64,000 bases of DNA from Streptomyces purpureus (GCF_014648195.1 NZ_BMQQ01000023.1:51907-115906); one strand, 5' to 3'; shown: positions 1-9,177, numbered from the stretch's first letter. Made by a program: numbers and translations. The notes: a model not told the origin generated them from the letters alone.

Positions 1-1115
1 ACGCCGAGCGCGAGACGTACGCCGAGCAGCTGCGCACCGTGAAAGCCCGGCTGGCCGCGCTCGACGCCGAGTCCGGCGAGACGCGGCGGGCCATGGACCT
101 CACCGAGGAGGAGCCCGCCGAGCTGGTCGGTCATGTCGAGCTGACCGTGGAGGCGGCCGTCGCCGGGCCGGCCGAACTGCGCCTGAGCCACCTCACCCCG
201 TGTGCGCTGTGGCGGCCTGCGTACCGTGCCGTGCTCGACGGTGACTCGCTGACGCTGGAGAGCGAGGCGATGGTCTGGCAGCGGACCGGCGAGGACTGGT
301 CGGACGTACGGCTGACGCTGTCGACGGCCCGGTCGGCGTCGGCCACCGAGCCACCGCGCCTCGCCGAGGACCGGCTGACGCTCAGGGACCGCTCCGCCGC
401 GGAGCGCCGCACGGTCGACGTCGAGCTGCGCGAGGAGGAGATCGGGGAGCTCGGCCCGGTCCCGGTGCTCGGCCTGCCGGGGGTGGACGACGGCGGCGAG
501 GCGCGGGTGCTGAGCGCCCCGGCGCCGGTCTCCGTGCCCGGTGACGGCCGCGCCCACCGGCTGCCGCTCTCCGTCTTCACCACGGCCGCGAGCAGTGAGT
601 ACGCCTGCTCACCGGAGCTGTCGCCGCTGGTCACCCAGGTCGTGCGGTTCGACAACCGGTCCGGCCATGTGCTGCTGGCCGGGCCCGTGGACCTCGTCCG
701 CGGCAGTGGGTTCAGCGGCCGCGGCACGCTGGACTTCACCGCTGCCGGCGCCCCCGTGGAGCTCGCCTTCGGCAGCCGCGACGACCACCGGGTGGTCCGG
801 CAGGCCGAGGAGTCCCGCGAATCCGCCGGGCTCACACAGCGGACCGTGGTCACGCGCACGGTCCGGCTGCACGTGTCCCGGTTCTCGGCTCCCGGGGAAC
901 AGGGCGAACGGGTGGTCGTCGTCCGGGAGCGGATCCCGGTCTCCGAGGTCTCGGCGGTGGAGGTACGTCTGCGCAAGGAGGCCTGTTCACCGGTGCCCGA
1001 CGCGGTCGACGCCGAGGGGATCGCCCGCTGGGACGTCGCCCTTCCTCCCGGCGGGCGCCGCACGGTCACCCTGGTGTACGAGCTGTCGGCGAGTTCCAAA
1101 GTCGCCGGGCTCTGA
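1..1115 (+). CDS. DUF4139 domain protein, C-terminal part (5' end outside window)
   Basis: The reading frame is open from the first complete codon (position 3) with no start, so the gene begins upstream. About 370 residues are visible and end at TGA 1113-1115. The first residues (AERETYAEQLRTVKARLAAL) look like the end of a coiled coil. The rest is beta-rich and matches the C-terminal DUF4139 domain of mucoidy-inhibitor MuiA-like proteins: AELRLSHLTPCALWRPAYRA, then a segment with W-x-D-V-R-L-T-L-S-T-A. Proteins of this family have unknown biochemical function. In actinobacteria they are cytoplasmic and often occur as neighbouring paralogues. Family call is good; function is unknown. Confidence 0.8.
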   Translation, partial: AERETYAEQLRTVKARLAALDAESGETRRAMDLTEEEPAELVGHVELTVEAAVAGPAELRLSHLTPCALWRPAYRAVLDGDSLTLESEAMVWQRTGEDWSDVRLTLSTARSASATEPPRLAEDRLTLRDRSAAERRTVDVELREEEIGELGPVPVLGLPGVDDGGEARVLSAPAPVSVPGDGRAHRLPLSVFTTAASSEYACSPELSPLVTQVVRFDNRSGHVLLAGPVDLVRGSGFSGRGTLDFTAAGAPVELAFGSRDDHRVVRQAEESRESAGLTQRTVVTRTVRLHVSRFSAPGEQGERVVVVRERIPVSEVSAVEVRLRKEACSPVPDAVDAEGIARWDVALPPGGRRTVTLVYELSASSKVAGL

Positions 1116-1188
1116 ACCGACGGAATGGATGAGGCCGGGAAAACGAGTTCGGACTTCTGACCGCTTGTCACGCGGGAGTGCCCTGTAC

Positions 1189-1230
1189 GTGTTCTCGTAG
1201 CGGTGCGGTGTGTTCTCGTCGCTGTGCGGT
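1189..1230 (+). repeat. Two tandem 21-bp repeats upstream of katG
   Basis: Copy 1 is 1189-1209 and copy 2 is 1210-1230. Both read GTGTTCTCGT-M-GC-K-GTGCGGT and differ at two positions only. They lie 67 bp before the katG start in a region with no gene. Position and spacing (two helical turns per unit) suggest a regulator binding array or the promoter region. No furA-type regulator, the usual katG partner in actinobacteria, lies immediately upstream. Confidence 0.6.
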
Positions 1231-1296
1231 CTGCGGTGCGCGACCATACGGACGCAGCGAGCAGAAGGAAACACCGCGACAGGAAGAAGGACGGAC

Positions 1297-3486
1297 GTGT
1301 CCGGCAGCGAATCCGAGAACCCGGCAATTCCCTCCCCGGAGCCCACGGCGACCCGCCCCAAGACGAACCGGGACTGGTGGCCGAACCAACTGGACCTTCA
1401 GGTTCTCCACCAGCACTCGCCCCGGGCCAATCCGATGGGCGAGGACTTCGACTACGCAAATGAGTTCGCCACGCTCGACGTCGACGCGCTGAAGCGGGAC
1501 GTCTTCGAGGTGATGACGGCGTCGCAGGAGTGGTGGCCCGCCGACTACGGCCACTACGGGCCGCTCTTCATCCGGATGAGCTGGCATGCCGCGGGGACGT
1601 ACCGCATCGCCGACGGCCGGGGCGGCGGCGGCTCCGGCGCTCAGCGCTTCGCCCCCCTCAACAGCTGGCCGGACAACGCCAGTCTGGACAAGGCGCGCCG
1701 TCTGCTCTGGCCGGTCAAGAAAAAGTACGGCCGGAAAATCTCCTGGGCCGACCTTCTGGTTTTCGCCGGAAACTGCGCCATGGAATCGATGGGGTTCAAG
1801 ACGTTCGGGTTCGGCTTCGGGCGGGAGGACATCTGGGAGCCGGAGGAAATCTTCTGGGGGCCCGAGGACACCTGGCTCGGAGATGAGCGCTACAGCGGCG
1901 ACAGGGAACTCACCGGTCCATTCGGCGCCGTTCAGATGGGACTGATCTACGTCAATCCGGAGGGGCCCAACGGAAACCCGGATCCGCTGGCTGCCGCCCG
2001 GGACATTCGCGAGACGTTCGGGCGGATGGCGATGAATGACGAGGAGACGGTCGCTCTCATCATCGGCGGCCACACGTTCGGCAAATGCCACGGTGCGGTC
2101 GACCCCTCGTACATCGGCCCGGAGCCGGAGGCCGCCCCCCTCGAGCAGCAGGGCATCGGCTGGCGGAACACGCACGGCAGCGGCAAGGGCGCCGACACGC
2201 TCACCAGCGGGCTCGAAGGGGCATGGACCACCGAGCCGACGAAGTGGGACAACGGCTACCTGGACAACCTGTTCACGTACGACTGGGAGCTGACGACCAG
2301 CCCGGCGGGTGCGAAGCAGTGGACTCCCACGGACCCCTCCGCCCAGGGCACCGTCCCCGACGCCCATGATCCGTCGAAGCGGCACGCTCCCATGATGCTG
2401 ACGACGGACCTCTCACTGAAGCTGGATCCGGTCTACGGGCCGATCTCGAGGCGTTTCCACGAGAACCCCGACGAGCTCGCGCTGGCGTTCGCCAAGGCGT
2501 GGTACAAGCTGCTGCACCGCGACATGGGGCCTCTGTCGCGCTACCTCGGCCCGTGGGTCGCCGAGCCGCAGCTGTGGCAGGACCCCGTCCCCGAGGTCGA
2601 TCACGAGCTGGTCGGGAACGACGACATCGCGGCCCTCAAGAGCAGGATCCTCGACTCGGGACTGTCCGTCTCCCAACTGGTCACCACCGCCTGGGCGGCG
2701 GCGGCGAGCTTCCGCGGCACCGACAAGCGCGGCGGGGCCAACGGGGCCAGGATCCGGCTCGCGCCGCAGAAGGACTGGGAGGTCAATGCCCTGCCCGAGG
2801 TGGCCGACACGGTGCGGGGCCTGGAGCGGATCCAGCAGGACTTCAACACCTCCCAGACCGGCGGGACGAAGGTGTCGCTGGCCGACCTGATCATCCTGGG
2901 CGGCTGCGCGGGCGTCGAGCGGGCCGCGAAGAACGCCGGTCACGACATCACGGTCCCGTTCACACCGGGGCGCACGGACGCCTCGCAGGAGCAGACGGAC
3001 GTGGACGCGTTCGCCGTACTGGAACCCCGCGCGGACGGGTTCCGCAACTACCTGCGGGCCGGTGAGAAGCTGTCGCCGGAGACCCTCCTGCTGGACCGTG
3101 CCAACCTGCTGAACCTGACCGCGCCCGAGATGACGATCCTCGTCGGCGGCATGCGGGCCCTGAACACCGGCTTCGGCGGATCCTCGCACGGCGCCTTCAC
3201 GCACCGCCCGGAGACTCTGACCAACGACTTCTTCGTCAACCTGCTCGACATGGGCACGGAATGGAAGGCGTCGACCGCGACCGAGAACGTCTTCGAAGGC
3301 CGGGACCGCGCCACGGGCGAGAACAAGTGGACGGCCACCGCCGTCGACCTGGTCTTCGGCTCGAACTCCCAGCTGCGGGCGATCTCGGAGGTCTACGCGT
3401 CGGAGGACGCGGGAGAGAAGTTCGTACGCGACTTCGTCTCGGCGTGGGACAAGGTGATGAACCTGGACCGCTTCGACCTCACCTGA
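1297..3486 (+). CDS. katG: Catalase-peroxidase KatG
   Basis: Haem b enzyme with two peroxidase-like halves that removes H2O2 as a catalase and oxidises electron donors as a peroxidase; cytoplasmic. The product is 729 aa, a normal length. The distal site RMSWHAAGTYR puts the catalytic Trp-His near residues 96-97. The Tyr of the Met-Tyr-Trp adduct lies in MGLIYVNPEGPNG, and the proximal haem-ligand His is in GGHTFGKCHGA (about residue 259). The C-terminal half (GGTKVSLADLIILGGCAGVE onward) is complete. GTG 1297 is chosen because AGGAAGAAGGA (1281-1291) sits just before it; a longer frame from 1210 has no ribosome site and no family match. The usual furA is absent, so control may act through the upstream 21-bp repeats. 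A terminator follows at once. Confidence 0.97.
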   Translation: MSGSESENPAIPSPEPTATRPKTNRDWWPNQLDLQVLHQHSPRANPMGEDFDYANEFATLDVDALKRDVFEVMTASQEWWPADYGHYGPLFIRMSWHAAGTYRIADGRGGGGSGAQRFAPLNSWPDNASLDKARRLLWPVKKKYGRKISWADLLVFAGNCAMESMGFKTFGFGFGREDIWEPEEIFWGPEDTWLGDERYSGDRELTGPFGAVQMGLIYVNPEGPNGNPDPLAAARDIRETFGRMAMNDEETVALIIGGHTFGKCHGAVDPSYIGPEPEAAPLEQQGIGWRNTHGSGKGADTLTSGLEGAWTTEPTKWDNGYLDNLFTYDWELTTSPAGAKQWTPTDPSAQGTVPDAHDPSKRHAPMMLTTDLSLKLDPVYGPISRRFHENPDELALAFAKAWYKLLHRDMGPLSRYLGPWVAEPQLWQDPVPEVDHELVGNDDIAALKSRILDSGLSVSQLVTTAWAAAASFRGTDKRGGANGARIRLAPQKDWEVNALPEVADTVRGLERIQQDFNTSQTGGTKVSLADLIILGGCAGVERAAKNAGHDITVPFTPGRTDASQEQTDVDAFAVLEPRADGFRNYLRAGEKLSPETLLLDRANLLNLTAPEMTILVGGMRALNTGFGGSSHGAFTHRPETLTNDFFVNLLDMGTEWKASTATENVFEGRDRATGENKWTATAVDLVFGSNSQLRAISEVYASEDAGEKFVRDFVSAWDKVMNLDRFDLT

Positions 3487-3493
3487 TCCCCCC

Positions 3494-3526
3494 GTCCCGG
3501 CCGGCCAACCGCCGGCCGGCCGGGAC
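3494..3526 (+). terminator. katG terminator hairpin
   Basis: Perfect 12-bp inverted repeat, GTCCCGGCCGGC (3494-3505) and GCCGGCCGGGAC (3515-3526), with a 9-nt loop, beginning 7 nt after the katG stop. There is no U-tract, as is usual in Streptomyces. Confidence 0.75.
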
Positions 3527-3659
3527 GCGGCCGCCCCTCATTACCCCCGGCGTAATCGACCACGCTCCCCCTCACCCGGCAGGATCAGACACATCGACGG
3601 GAACCCCCGTCGAGGCCCGTCGGCCGCCGGGACTCGGCCGTAGCTTCGAGGAGAGCGTC

Positions 3660-4118
3660 ATGACCGTCACGCCCCCTTCCCCCACGGCCGGTTCGGCCGC
3701 CACCGCGAGTTCCGTCGCCGAGGTCACCCGGGCCGTCGTGCGGGAGTTCCTCACCGCCCGGCTGGCCGGCGACACCGGGCGGCTCGTCGCGCTCTTCGCC
3801 GACGAGGTCGACTGGGTGCTCGCCGAGAACCCCGGCGTCCCGTGGATCCGGCCGAGGTCCTCCGCCGCCGAATGCGCCGCGCAGTTCACGGAGTTGATGG
3901 AGCACACCGTGCCCGAGGACGCGCGCGCCTCCGTCGACACCTTCCTCGTCGACGGCACCGACGCCGTCCTGATGGGGCATGTGTCGGGGACCGTACGGGC
4001 CACGGGAAAGGCCTTCGAGGGGCCGTTCGCGCTGCATCTCACCGTCGAGGACGGCCGGATCACCCGGCACCGCCTCTACGAGAACAGCCTGTCGATCGCC
4101 GAGGCATGCACCCCGTGA
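3660..4118 (+). CDS. SnoaL/NTF2-like fold protein
   Basis: 152 aa. The pattern VTRAVVREFLTARLAGDTGR-LVALFADEVDW, followed by a conserved hydrophobic core and the C-terminal LHLTVEDGRITRHRLYE, is typical of the NTF2-like/SnoaL superfamily. These small cone-shaped proteins include ketosteroid isomerase-like enzymes and many ligand-binding members. The ATG at 3660 follows CGAGGAGAGC. A low-complexity Ala/Ser/Thr N-terminus (residues 1-20) precedes the fold. It is convergent with the ABC transporter, 13 nt apart. The substrate cannot be inferred; family members range from polyketide cyclases to stress proteins. Confidence 0.8.
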   Translation: MTVTPPSPTAGSAATASSVAEVTRAVVREFLTARLAGDTGRLVALFADEVDWVLAENPGVPWIRPRSSAAECAAQFTELMEHTVPEDARASVDTFLVDGTDAVLMGHVSGTVRATGKAFEGPFALHLTVEDGRITRHRLYENSLSIAEACTP

Positions 4119-4131
4119 GGGCGCGGCCGGC

Positions 4132-5847
4132 TCATTCGCTCCCTGCCGGAGTCAGGGACAGGTGCCAGAAGTCGGCGTAGCGGCCGCCGCGGCGCAGCAG
4201 CTCGTCGTGGCCGCCTTCCTCCACGACGCGGCCGCCGTCCAGGAAGACGACGCGGTCGGCGCCGCGGACGGTCCGCATCCGGTGCGCCACCATCACCACC
4301 GTACGGCCCGCCAGGAGACGCTCGATGCCCTCGTGGACGGCGGCCTCGTTCACCGGGTCCAGTGCGGAGGTCACTTCGTCGAGCAGTACGACGGGCGCGT
4401 CCTTCAGCAGTGCCCGGGCGATCGCGACGCGCTGGCGCTCACCGCCCGACAGCAGCGCGCCGCCCTCACCGACGTGCGCCGCCCATCCGCCGGGCAGCCG
4501 CTCGATCACCTCGTCCAGCCGCGCCGCGGCCGCCGCCGCCCGTACCTCGGCCTCGTCGGCGTCGGGGCGGCCGAGGCGTACGTTCTCCTCGATCGTGCCG
4601 TCGAAGAGATGGACGTCCTGGAAGACGATGGCGATCCGGGCCATCAACGCCTCCGTGGAGATGTCACGCACGTCCGCGCCGCCCATACGCACCGCGCCCG
4701 CGTCCACGTCGTAGAACCGGGCGATGAGCTGCAGCAGTGTGCTCTTGCCCGCGCCCGACGGTCCGACCACGGCGAGCCGCCGGCCCTGCGGCACGGACAG
4801 CGACACGTTGTCGATCACCGTGCGGCCGCCGTGCCGGAAGACGACGGACGCGCACTCCAGGTCGTGGCCGGCCGGCTGGAGGGGGTCGGCGGCTTCCGGC
4901 AGCGGCTCGGTGCGCAGTACGGCGTCGAGTCCCGCCAGTACGGTACCGGCGCCGCGGAGTTGGCCACCGATGTCCGAAAGCGACAGCAGCGGGTCCGCGC
5001 TCCGGGCGGCCAGCACCAGGATCGCCAGGACCTCCGCCGCGCCGATGCTCCCGTCGAGCGCGAGGTAGGCGCCCAGGACCAACAGCCCGGTGAACATCGC
5101 CTGCACCGTGAGCGTCAGGCCGACCACTCCGGGCAGCGCCGAGAGCGTGGAGCGGTGGGACGCGCGCTGGACTTCCCGTAGCGAGTCGTCCAGGAGCCGG
5201 AAGCGTTCGGCGGTCCGGCCGCCTGCCCGCAGCACCGGCTGGGCCCGGAGGTATTCGACGACCCGCCCGGTGGCCTCGTGGTCGCGCGCGGTGCGCTCGG
5301 CGTCGTCGGCGGCCGTCGAGCGTCCCGTGCGGATCTGGATCGCCGCCACGACGGGTACGGCGACCAGCGCCGCCAGCCCCAGCTGCCAGTTGAAGGCGAG
5401 CATCACGACGACGATCGTCAGCGGAGTCACGGAGGCGGCGGTGAACGGCGCCAGAAGGTGGGCGATCACGCTCATCGCGTCCAGGACGCCCCGGCCGGCC
5501 AGCACGGACACCTCCCCGACGCGGCTGGCGCCGTACCAGCCGAGGGGCAGCCGGGCCAGGTGGTCGCCGAGCCGGTGGTACAGGCCGCGCAGCAGCGCGG
5601 ATCCGACGCGGAAACCGGTCAGATCGCTGAGGTAGCGCAGCGCCGCGTAGCCGGCGGCCGCCGCCCCGAAGGCGATCAGCCAGGGCCAGGCATCGGCGGG
5701 CGTACTCCCAAGCAGTGCCCGCAGCACCGGAACCAGCAGCGCGTAGGACAGCCCCTCGGCCATCGCGGTCGTCGCCATCAGGGCCACGGTGCGGCGCATC
5801 GGCCGGGCGTGTTCGTGGCCCAGCACGCGCAGCAGCATTCGGATCAT
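4132..5847 (-). CDS. ABC half-transporter, permease-ATPase fusion (IrtB-like)
   Basis: 571 aa. An N-terminal six-helix exporter-type membrane domain (about 15-320) is followed by an ATPase domain (about 335-560) with Walker A GPSGAGKST near 361, signature LLSGGERQR near 464, Walker B VVLLDEVTSALD near 484 and H-loop VAHRM near 518. The short N-terminus and overall pattern resemble the second subunit of siderophore-type pairs such as mycobacterial IrtAB, which work as heterodimers. No partner half-transporter is adjacent. Instead a 5'-truncated TetR gene abuts the start on the other strand, so a partner may have been lost or lie elsewhere. The ATG at 5847 follows GGAGG at 9-nt spacing. A homodimeric drug or lipid exporter is the alternative. 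Confidence 0.85.
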   Translation of the reverse strand: MIRMLLRVLGHEHARPMRRTVALMATTAMAEGLSYALLVPVLRALLGSTPADAWPWLIAFGAAAAGYAALRYLSDLTGFRVGSALLRGLYHRLGDHLARLPLGWYGASRVGEVSVLAGRGVLDAMSVIAHLLAPFTAASVTPLTIVVVMLAFNWQLGLAALVAVPVVAAIQIRTGRSTAADDAERTARDHEATGRVVEYLRAQPVLRAGGRTAERFRLLDDSLREVQRASHRSTLSALPGVVGLTLTVQAMFTGLLVLGAYLALDGSIGAAEVLAILVLAARSADPLLSLSDIGGQLRGAGTVLAGLDAVLRTEPLPEAADPLQPAGHDLECASVVFRHGGRTVIDNVSLSVPQGRRLAVVGPSGAGKSTLLQLIARFYDVDAGAVRMGGADVRDISTEALMARIAIVFQDVHLFDGTIEENVRLGRPDADEAEVRAAAAAARLDEVIERLPGGWAAHVGEGGALLSGGERQRVAIARALLKDAPVVLLDEVTSALDPVNEAAVHEGIERLLAGRTVVMVAHRMRTVRGADRVVFLDGGRVVEEGGHDELLRRGGRYADFWHLSLTPAGSE

Positions 5848-5861
5848 CGGGGCATGCCTCC

Positions 5862-6191
5862 GTGCGGTACGACGAGTCGGCGATGTGGATGGCCGAAGCC
5901 ATCCTGGCCGGGGCCGTCGACCACGGATGCACACCCGAGCAGAGCGTCGACGTCTTCCGCGGCATCTGGTACTTCACCGTCGGCGAGGTCCTCGTCCGCG
6001 CCCACTCCGCCCGCCGACGGGACGAAGGCCGGCCCTTCGCCCACCGCGACGACCTGGACCCCTCCCAGGTGCCCCACCTGGCCGCCATCGGCGTCCGGTG
6101 GGCCCCACTCGCCGCGCGCGACATCTACCCCGAGAGCCTGCGCGCGTTCGTCGACGGCCTGCTCGCCCAGGCGGAACGCGACGCTCCCTAG
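5862..6191 (+). pseudogene. TetR-family regulator, C-terminal remnant
   Basis: The frame from about 5862 encodes DESAMWMAEAILAGAVDHGC, then VDVFRGIWYFTVGEVLVRAH and ends DIYPESLRAFVDGLLAQAERDAP at TAG 6189-6191. This is the ligand-binding C-terminal domain of a TetR-type repressor (about 105 residues). The DNA-binding helix-turn-helix is missing: upstream, in 15 nt, one reaches the start of the divergent ABC transporter. No ribosome site precedes GTG 5862 or ATG 5883. It is most simply the 3' remnant of the regulator that once controlled the divergent transporter. Confidence 0.75.
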
Positions 6192-6214
6192 CCGGCGCTC
6201 CCCTTCCGCGCCGG
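6192..6214. terminator. Hairpin between convergent genes
   Basis: CCGGCGC (6192-6198) and GCGCCGG (6208-6214) form a 7-bp stem with a 9-nt loop directly after the TetR remnant and before the 3' end of the methyltransferase gene. A short bidirectional terminator is plausible. Confidence 0.45.
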
Positions 6215-6240
6215 GCGCCGCCCTCGGCGTCCCGCGGGAT

Positions 6241-7032
6241 TCACGCCCCGTGGGTCACGCGGAGTTTCGACTGGCCGTGCGGCAGCCGCTCCCAGTCGTC
6301 CATGAAACGGGCCGTCATACCGTGCCGCGCGGCCAGCCGGGTCAGCGTCTCCGTGCGGTAGTAGAAGTCCTCGCCCAGGACATGGTGTTCGCGCGTCTCC
6401 GTACGGTCGAAGGTGAAGTCGAAGAAGCCGCCGGGCGCGAGGATCCGTCCGACGTGGGCGAGGCATTCGTCGATGATCTCCAGCGGTGAGTGCGAGAAGA
6501 CGCTGTGCGCGTGCACGACCGTGAACGAGGCGTCGGGCAGGAAGTCCAGTTTCAGGTCGTCGACCGGTGTCAGGTACGGCAGCTTGTGCTGAAGGCCGTA
6601 GCGGACGAGGGTCTTCTTGGCCTCGATGAGGATGTCGGGCGAGATGTCGATCCCGTAGTAGTGGCCCGGCTCCAGATGGTCGATGAACCGCCAGCCCGCC
6701 CGCAGGTTGCCGCAGCCGATCTCCAGCAGCCGGTCGTGCGGCTGCAGCCCGTGCTCGCGCAGGTAGTCGAACTGCATCTGCCCGATCGCGAGCCAGCGCT
6801 CCCGCGAGGGCGCCCCGCCGACCGCCGCCTCGGGGCTGCGGGCCGTGTCGGACGCCATCACCGCCCGGTAGTAGGCGACGTGGCCGCCGCGGTGACGCAG
6901 CCGCAGCCACGCGTCCCGGCACGCGCGCCGCAGATGGGGCGCCACGCGGCGGGGGTGCCGCAGGGCGTACCGCACCTTGTGGCCGATCCGTGCGCGGTTC
7001 ACCGACAGACGGGATGCGGGTCCTTGCTGCAT
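6241..7032 (-). CDS. Class I SAM-dependent methyltransferase
   Basis: 263 aa. The Rossmann SAM-binding motif LLEIGCGNLRAGWRFI lies near residues 100-115, followed by YYGIDISPDILIEA (acidic end of strand 2) and ILAPGGFFDFTF after strand 4. The basic N-terminus (RARIGHKVRYALRHPRRV) may contact membrane or a polyanionic substrate. ATG 7032 is chosen because GGAGG lies 5 nt upstream; a longer frame to 7440 has no support. It is divergent from a membrane glycosyltransferase, with 154 bp between the starts, which hints at shared work on a cell-surface glycan or lipid. Substrate unknown. Confidence 0.85.
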   Translation of the reverse strand: MQQGPASRLSVNRARIGHKVRYALRHPRRVAPHLRRACRDAWLRLRHRGGHVAYYRAVMASDTARSPEAAVGGAPSRERWLAIGQMQFDYLREHGLQPHDRLLEIGCGNLRAGWRFIDHLEPGHYYGIDISPDILIEAKKTLVRYGLQHKLPYLTPVDDLKLDFLPDASFTVVHAHSVFSHSPLEIIDECLAHVGRILAPGGFFDFTFDRTETREHHVLGEDFYYRTETLTRLAARHGMTARFMDDWERLPHGQSKLRVTHGA

Positions 7033-7186
7033 GACGACCTCCGTGCCGTCCGTGGGAGCGCCCATTTCACGGATGCTAGCGAGGGAGGCGGCGCTCGGGT
7101 GGGACCTCACTCGTTCGTCACGCGCGTTGCGCCGAGTGCCACGCCGGCCCGAGCGGCCCGCCGTGGCCGGCGGCAGCCTGGCTGCC

Positions 7187-8713
7187 ATGCGGGACAGAGG
7201 CGTGATCAGCGAGGTACGGGCCGGTGCGGCGGGCACGGCGCGGCAGGGACCGTCCGCCGGGGCGGCCCCGAGAAGTCCGCTGCTGTTGCTCGGGGCCGTC
7301 TGCGCCGCCTTCGCACTCGTCCATCTCGCGCTGGTGGCTCCCGGGCTCGGGCTCGGCTGGGACGAGTCGGTGTACGTCAGCCAGGTGAGCCCGCAGGCCC
7401 CGGCGGCGTTCTTCAGCGCGCCGCGCGCCCGGGGCATCACCTACCTCGTCGCCCCCGTCACGGCGCTGACCACCTCCACGGCAGCGCTCCGTGTCTATAT
7501 GGCCGTGCTGGCGGGCTGCGGACTGTTCCTCGCCCTGTGGGCGTGGCGCCGGCTGCTGCCCGCGCCCGTTCTCGGTGTCGCGGGCGGGCTCTTCGCCGGC
7601 CTGTGGATCACGATGTTCTACGCCTCGCAGGCGATGCCCAACCTGTGGGTCGCCTACGGGGCGCTCGCCTCGGTCGGCTGCTTCCTGCGGGCCGCACGCG
7701 ACCCTGGAGACCGGTGGGCGCCCGCCGGCCTGGCCGCCGCGGTGGCGTTCGCCGCGCTGATGCGCCCCACGGACGCGGTGTGGCTCGCCCTGCCGCTCGC
7801 GGCCGCGTCCGTGGTGCTGAAGGCACGGCGGCGGGTGCTCCTGCTGGTCGCGCTCGCCGTCGGCCTGGCCGTCGGATGCGCCCAGTGGGTCGTCGAGGCG
7901 TACGTCTCGTACGGCGGCCTCGCCGCCCGGCTGGACCGGGCCAGCGAGATCCAGGGCCGGCTCGGCTGGTACTTCTCCGTCGACGACCATGCGCGCGCCC
8001 TCGGCGGGCGGACACTGTGCCGCCCCTGCAATGTGCCCTGGCGGCACCCCGCCGCCGCCCTGTGGTTCTTCGCCCTGCCGCTGCTCGTGGCGGCGGGCGT
8101 ACGAGCCGCTGTCCGCGCCCGCCGCCACCGCACGGAGCTGGTGGTGGCGACGGTGGTCGGTACGGCACTGGCCGCGCCCTACCTGTTCACCGTCGGCTAC
8201 GCCGCGCCGCGTTTCCTGCTGCCCGCCTACGCGCTCCTGGCCCTGCCCGTCGCGTACGGCCTGCTCCGTGCCTGCCGGCCCCGCCCGCGCGGCCGCCGGA
8301 TCGTGATCGGGATGGTCGCCGTGGCCCTCGTCGCGCACCTGGCGATCCAGTACCAGCTGGTCGCCAGCACGGCCGACCGCGTACGGCGCGACACCGCCGA
8401 CCTGGGGCGCGTCGCGGCCGAACTGCACGCCCTGGGCGTGCGCCCACCGTGTGTGGTCAGCGGTACGGAGTCGATCCGGGTGGCCTTCCGCGCCGGCTGC
8501 GCCTCCCGCCAGCCCTACGGACCCAACAAGAGCACCACACCGGAGGAACTCGTCGCGACGGCGCTGCGCCAACCGGTCGCGATCCTGGTGTCGGACGGGG
8601 CGCAGCCTCCCTCGTACGCCCGCGCGTGGCCCTCTCATCCACTGCCGGACCTGGGCAACCGGACAGCGCTGCGGGCGTACGTGTCCGGTGCGGGCGGGCC
8701 GGGGCGTCGGTGA
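7187..8713 (+). CDS. GT-C-type membrane glycosyltransferase or related integral membrane protein
   Basis: 508 aa with roughly ten hydrophobic segments. The acidic pair in GLGWDESVYV (near residues 58-60), just after the first membrane helix, matches the catalytic first-loop Asp/Glu of the GT-C superfamily (PMT/ArnT type), which uses polyprenyl-phosphate sugars outside the membrane. A soluble C-terminal part follows the last helix and includes CVVSGTESIRVAFRAGCASR. ATG 7187 is used; the ribosome site is weak and GTG 7202, preceded by ACAGAGG, is a good alternative. It is divergent from the methyltransferase. The sugar and acceptor are not predictable. Confidence 0.7.
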   Translation: MRDRGVISEVRAGAAGTARQGPSAGAAPRSPLLLLGAVCAAFALVHLALVAPGLGLGWDESVYVSQVSPQAPAAFFSAPRARGITYLVAPVTALTTSTAALRVYMAVLAGCGLFLALWAWRRLLPAPVLGVAGGLFAGLWITMFYASQAMPNLWVAYGALASVGCFLRAARDPGDRWAPAGLAAAVAFAALMRPTDAVWLALPLAAASVVLKARRRVLLLVALAVGLAVGCAQWVVEAYVSYGGLAARLDRASEIQGRLGWYFSVDDHARALGGRTLCRPCNVPWRHPAAALWFFALPLLVAAGVRAAVRARRHRTELVVATVVGTALAAPYLFTVGYAAPRFLLPAYALLALPVAYGLLRACRPRPRGRRIVIGMVAVALVAHLAIQYQLVASTADRVRRDTADLGRVAAELHALGVRPPCVVSGTESIRVAFRAGCASRQPYGPNKSTTPEELVATALRQPVAILVSDGAQPPSYARAWPSHPLPDLGNRTALRAYVSGAGGPGRR

Positions 8714-8847
8714 GGACGGTTGCGGCGGGCGACAAGCCGCTGAGCCGCTGAGCCGCTGCCGAATATCGACGGCTGCGGTGTCGAGGGCCGACGACCGGGC
8801 ATGCGGCGTCGGGCGCGCCCGCGCCGGGTTCCCGTCCGGCCGGGCGA

Positions 8848-9039
8848 CTACCGGTCGGGGTAGATGTCGCCGCTCGCCATGCCGGACTCCTGCTCGCTCT
8901 GATCCCGGAGCCGGCGGGCCTCGTCCCGCAGCCGCTGCTTCTCCTGCGGGTCGGCGGCGCCTTCGGCCGCCCTGTCCAGCTCCTTGGCCTTCTCGCGCAT
9001 CTGCCGGGCGTGGATCCGCGACTCATCAGCGGTACTCAT
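8848..9039 (-). CDS. DUF6381 family small hydrophilic protein
   Basis: 63 aa, highly charged and predicted helical: SRIHARQMREKAKELDRAAE, followed by EKQRLRDEARRLRDQSEQES and the tail GMASGDIYPDR. Short Streptomyces proteins with this Q-M-R-E-K-A start and SGDIYP end form the DUF6381 family, function unknown. ATG 9039 is preceded by GAGGAG at 7-nt spacing. It is divergent from the DNA glycosylase gene with 138 bp between them. Confidence 0.85.
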   Translation of the reverse strand: MSTADESRIHARQMREKAKELDRAAEGAADPQEKQRLRDEARRLRDQSEQESGMASGDIYPDR

Positions 9040-9177
9040 CAGGGCACTCCTCGCGGTACGACGAACCGACCCCACCAGGGAAGCAGTGCGCCCGCCGGTA
9101 CGCACGTCGAAGGTCCGGCGCACGCTCGCGCGGGGTGCGACCCTGGAGGTGACGGGGCCTCGCGAAGGGGTGATGGT

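Noticed and set aside
1210..1296. Longer N-terminus for KatG
   Set aside because: The extra 29 codons have no similarity to the family and no ribosome site, and they include a tandem DNA repeat. GTG 1297 has a strong AGGAAGAAGG before it.
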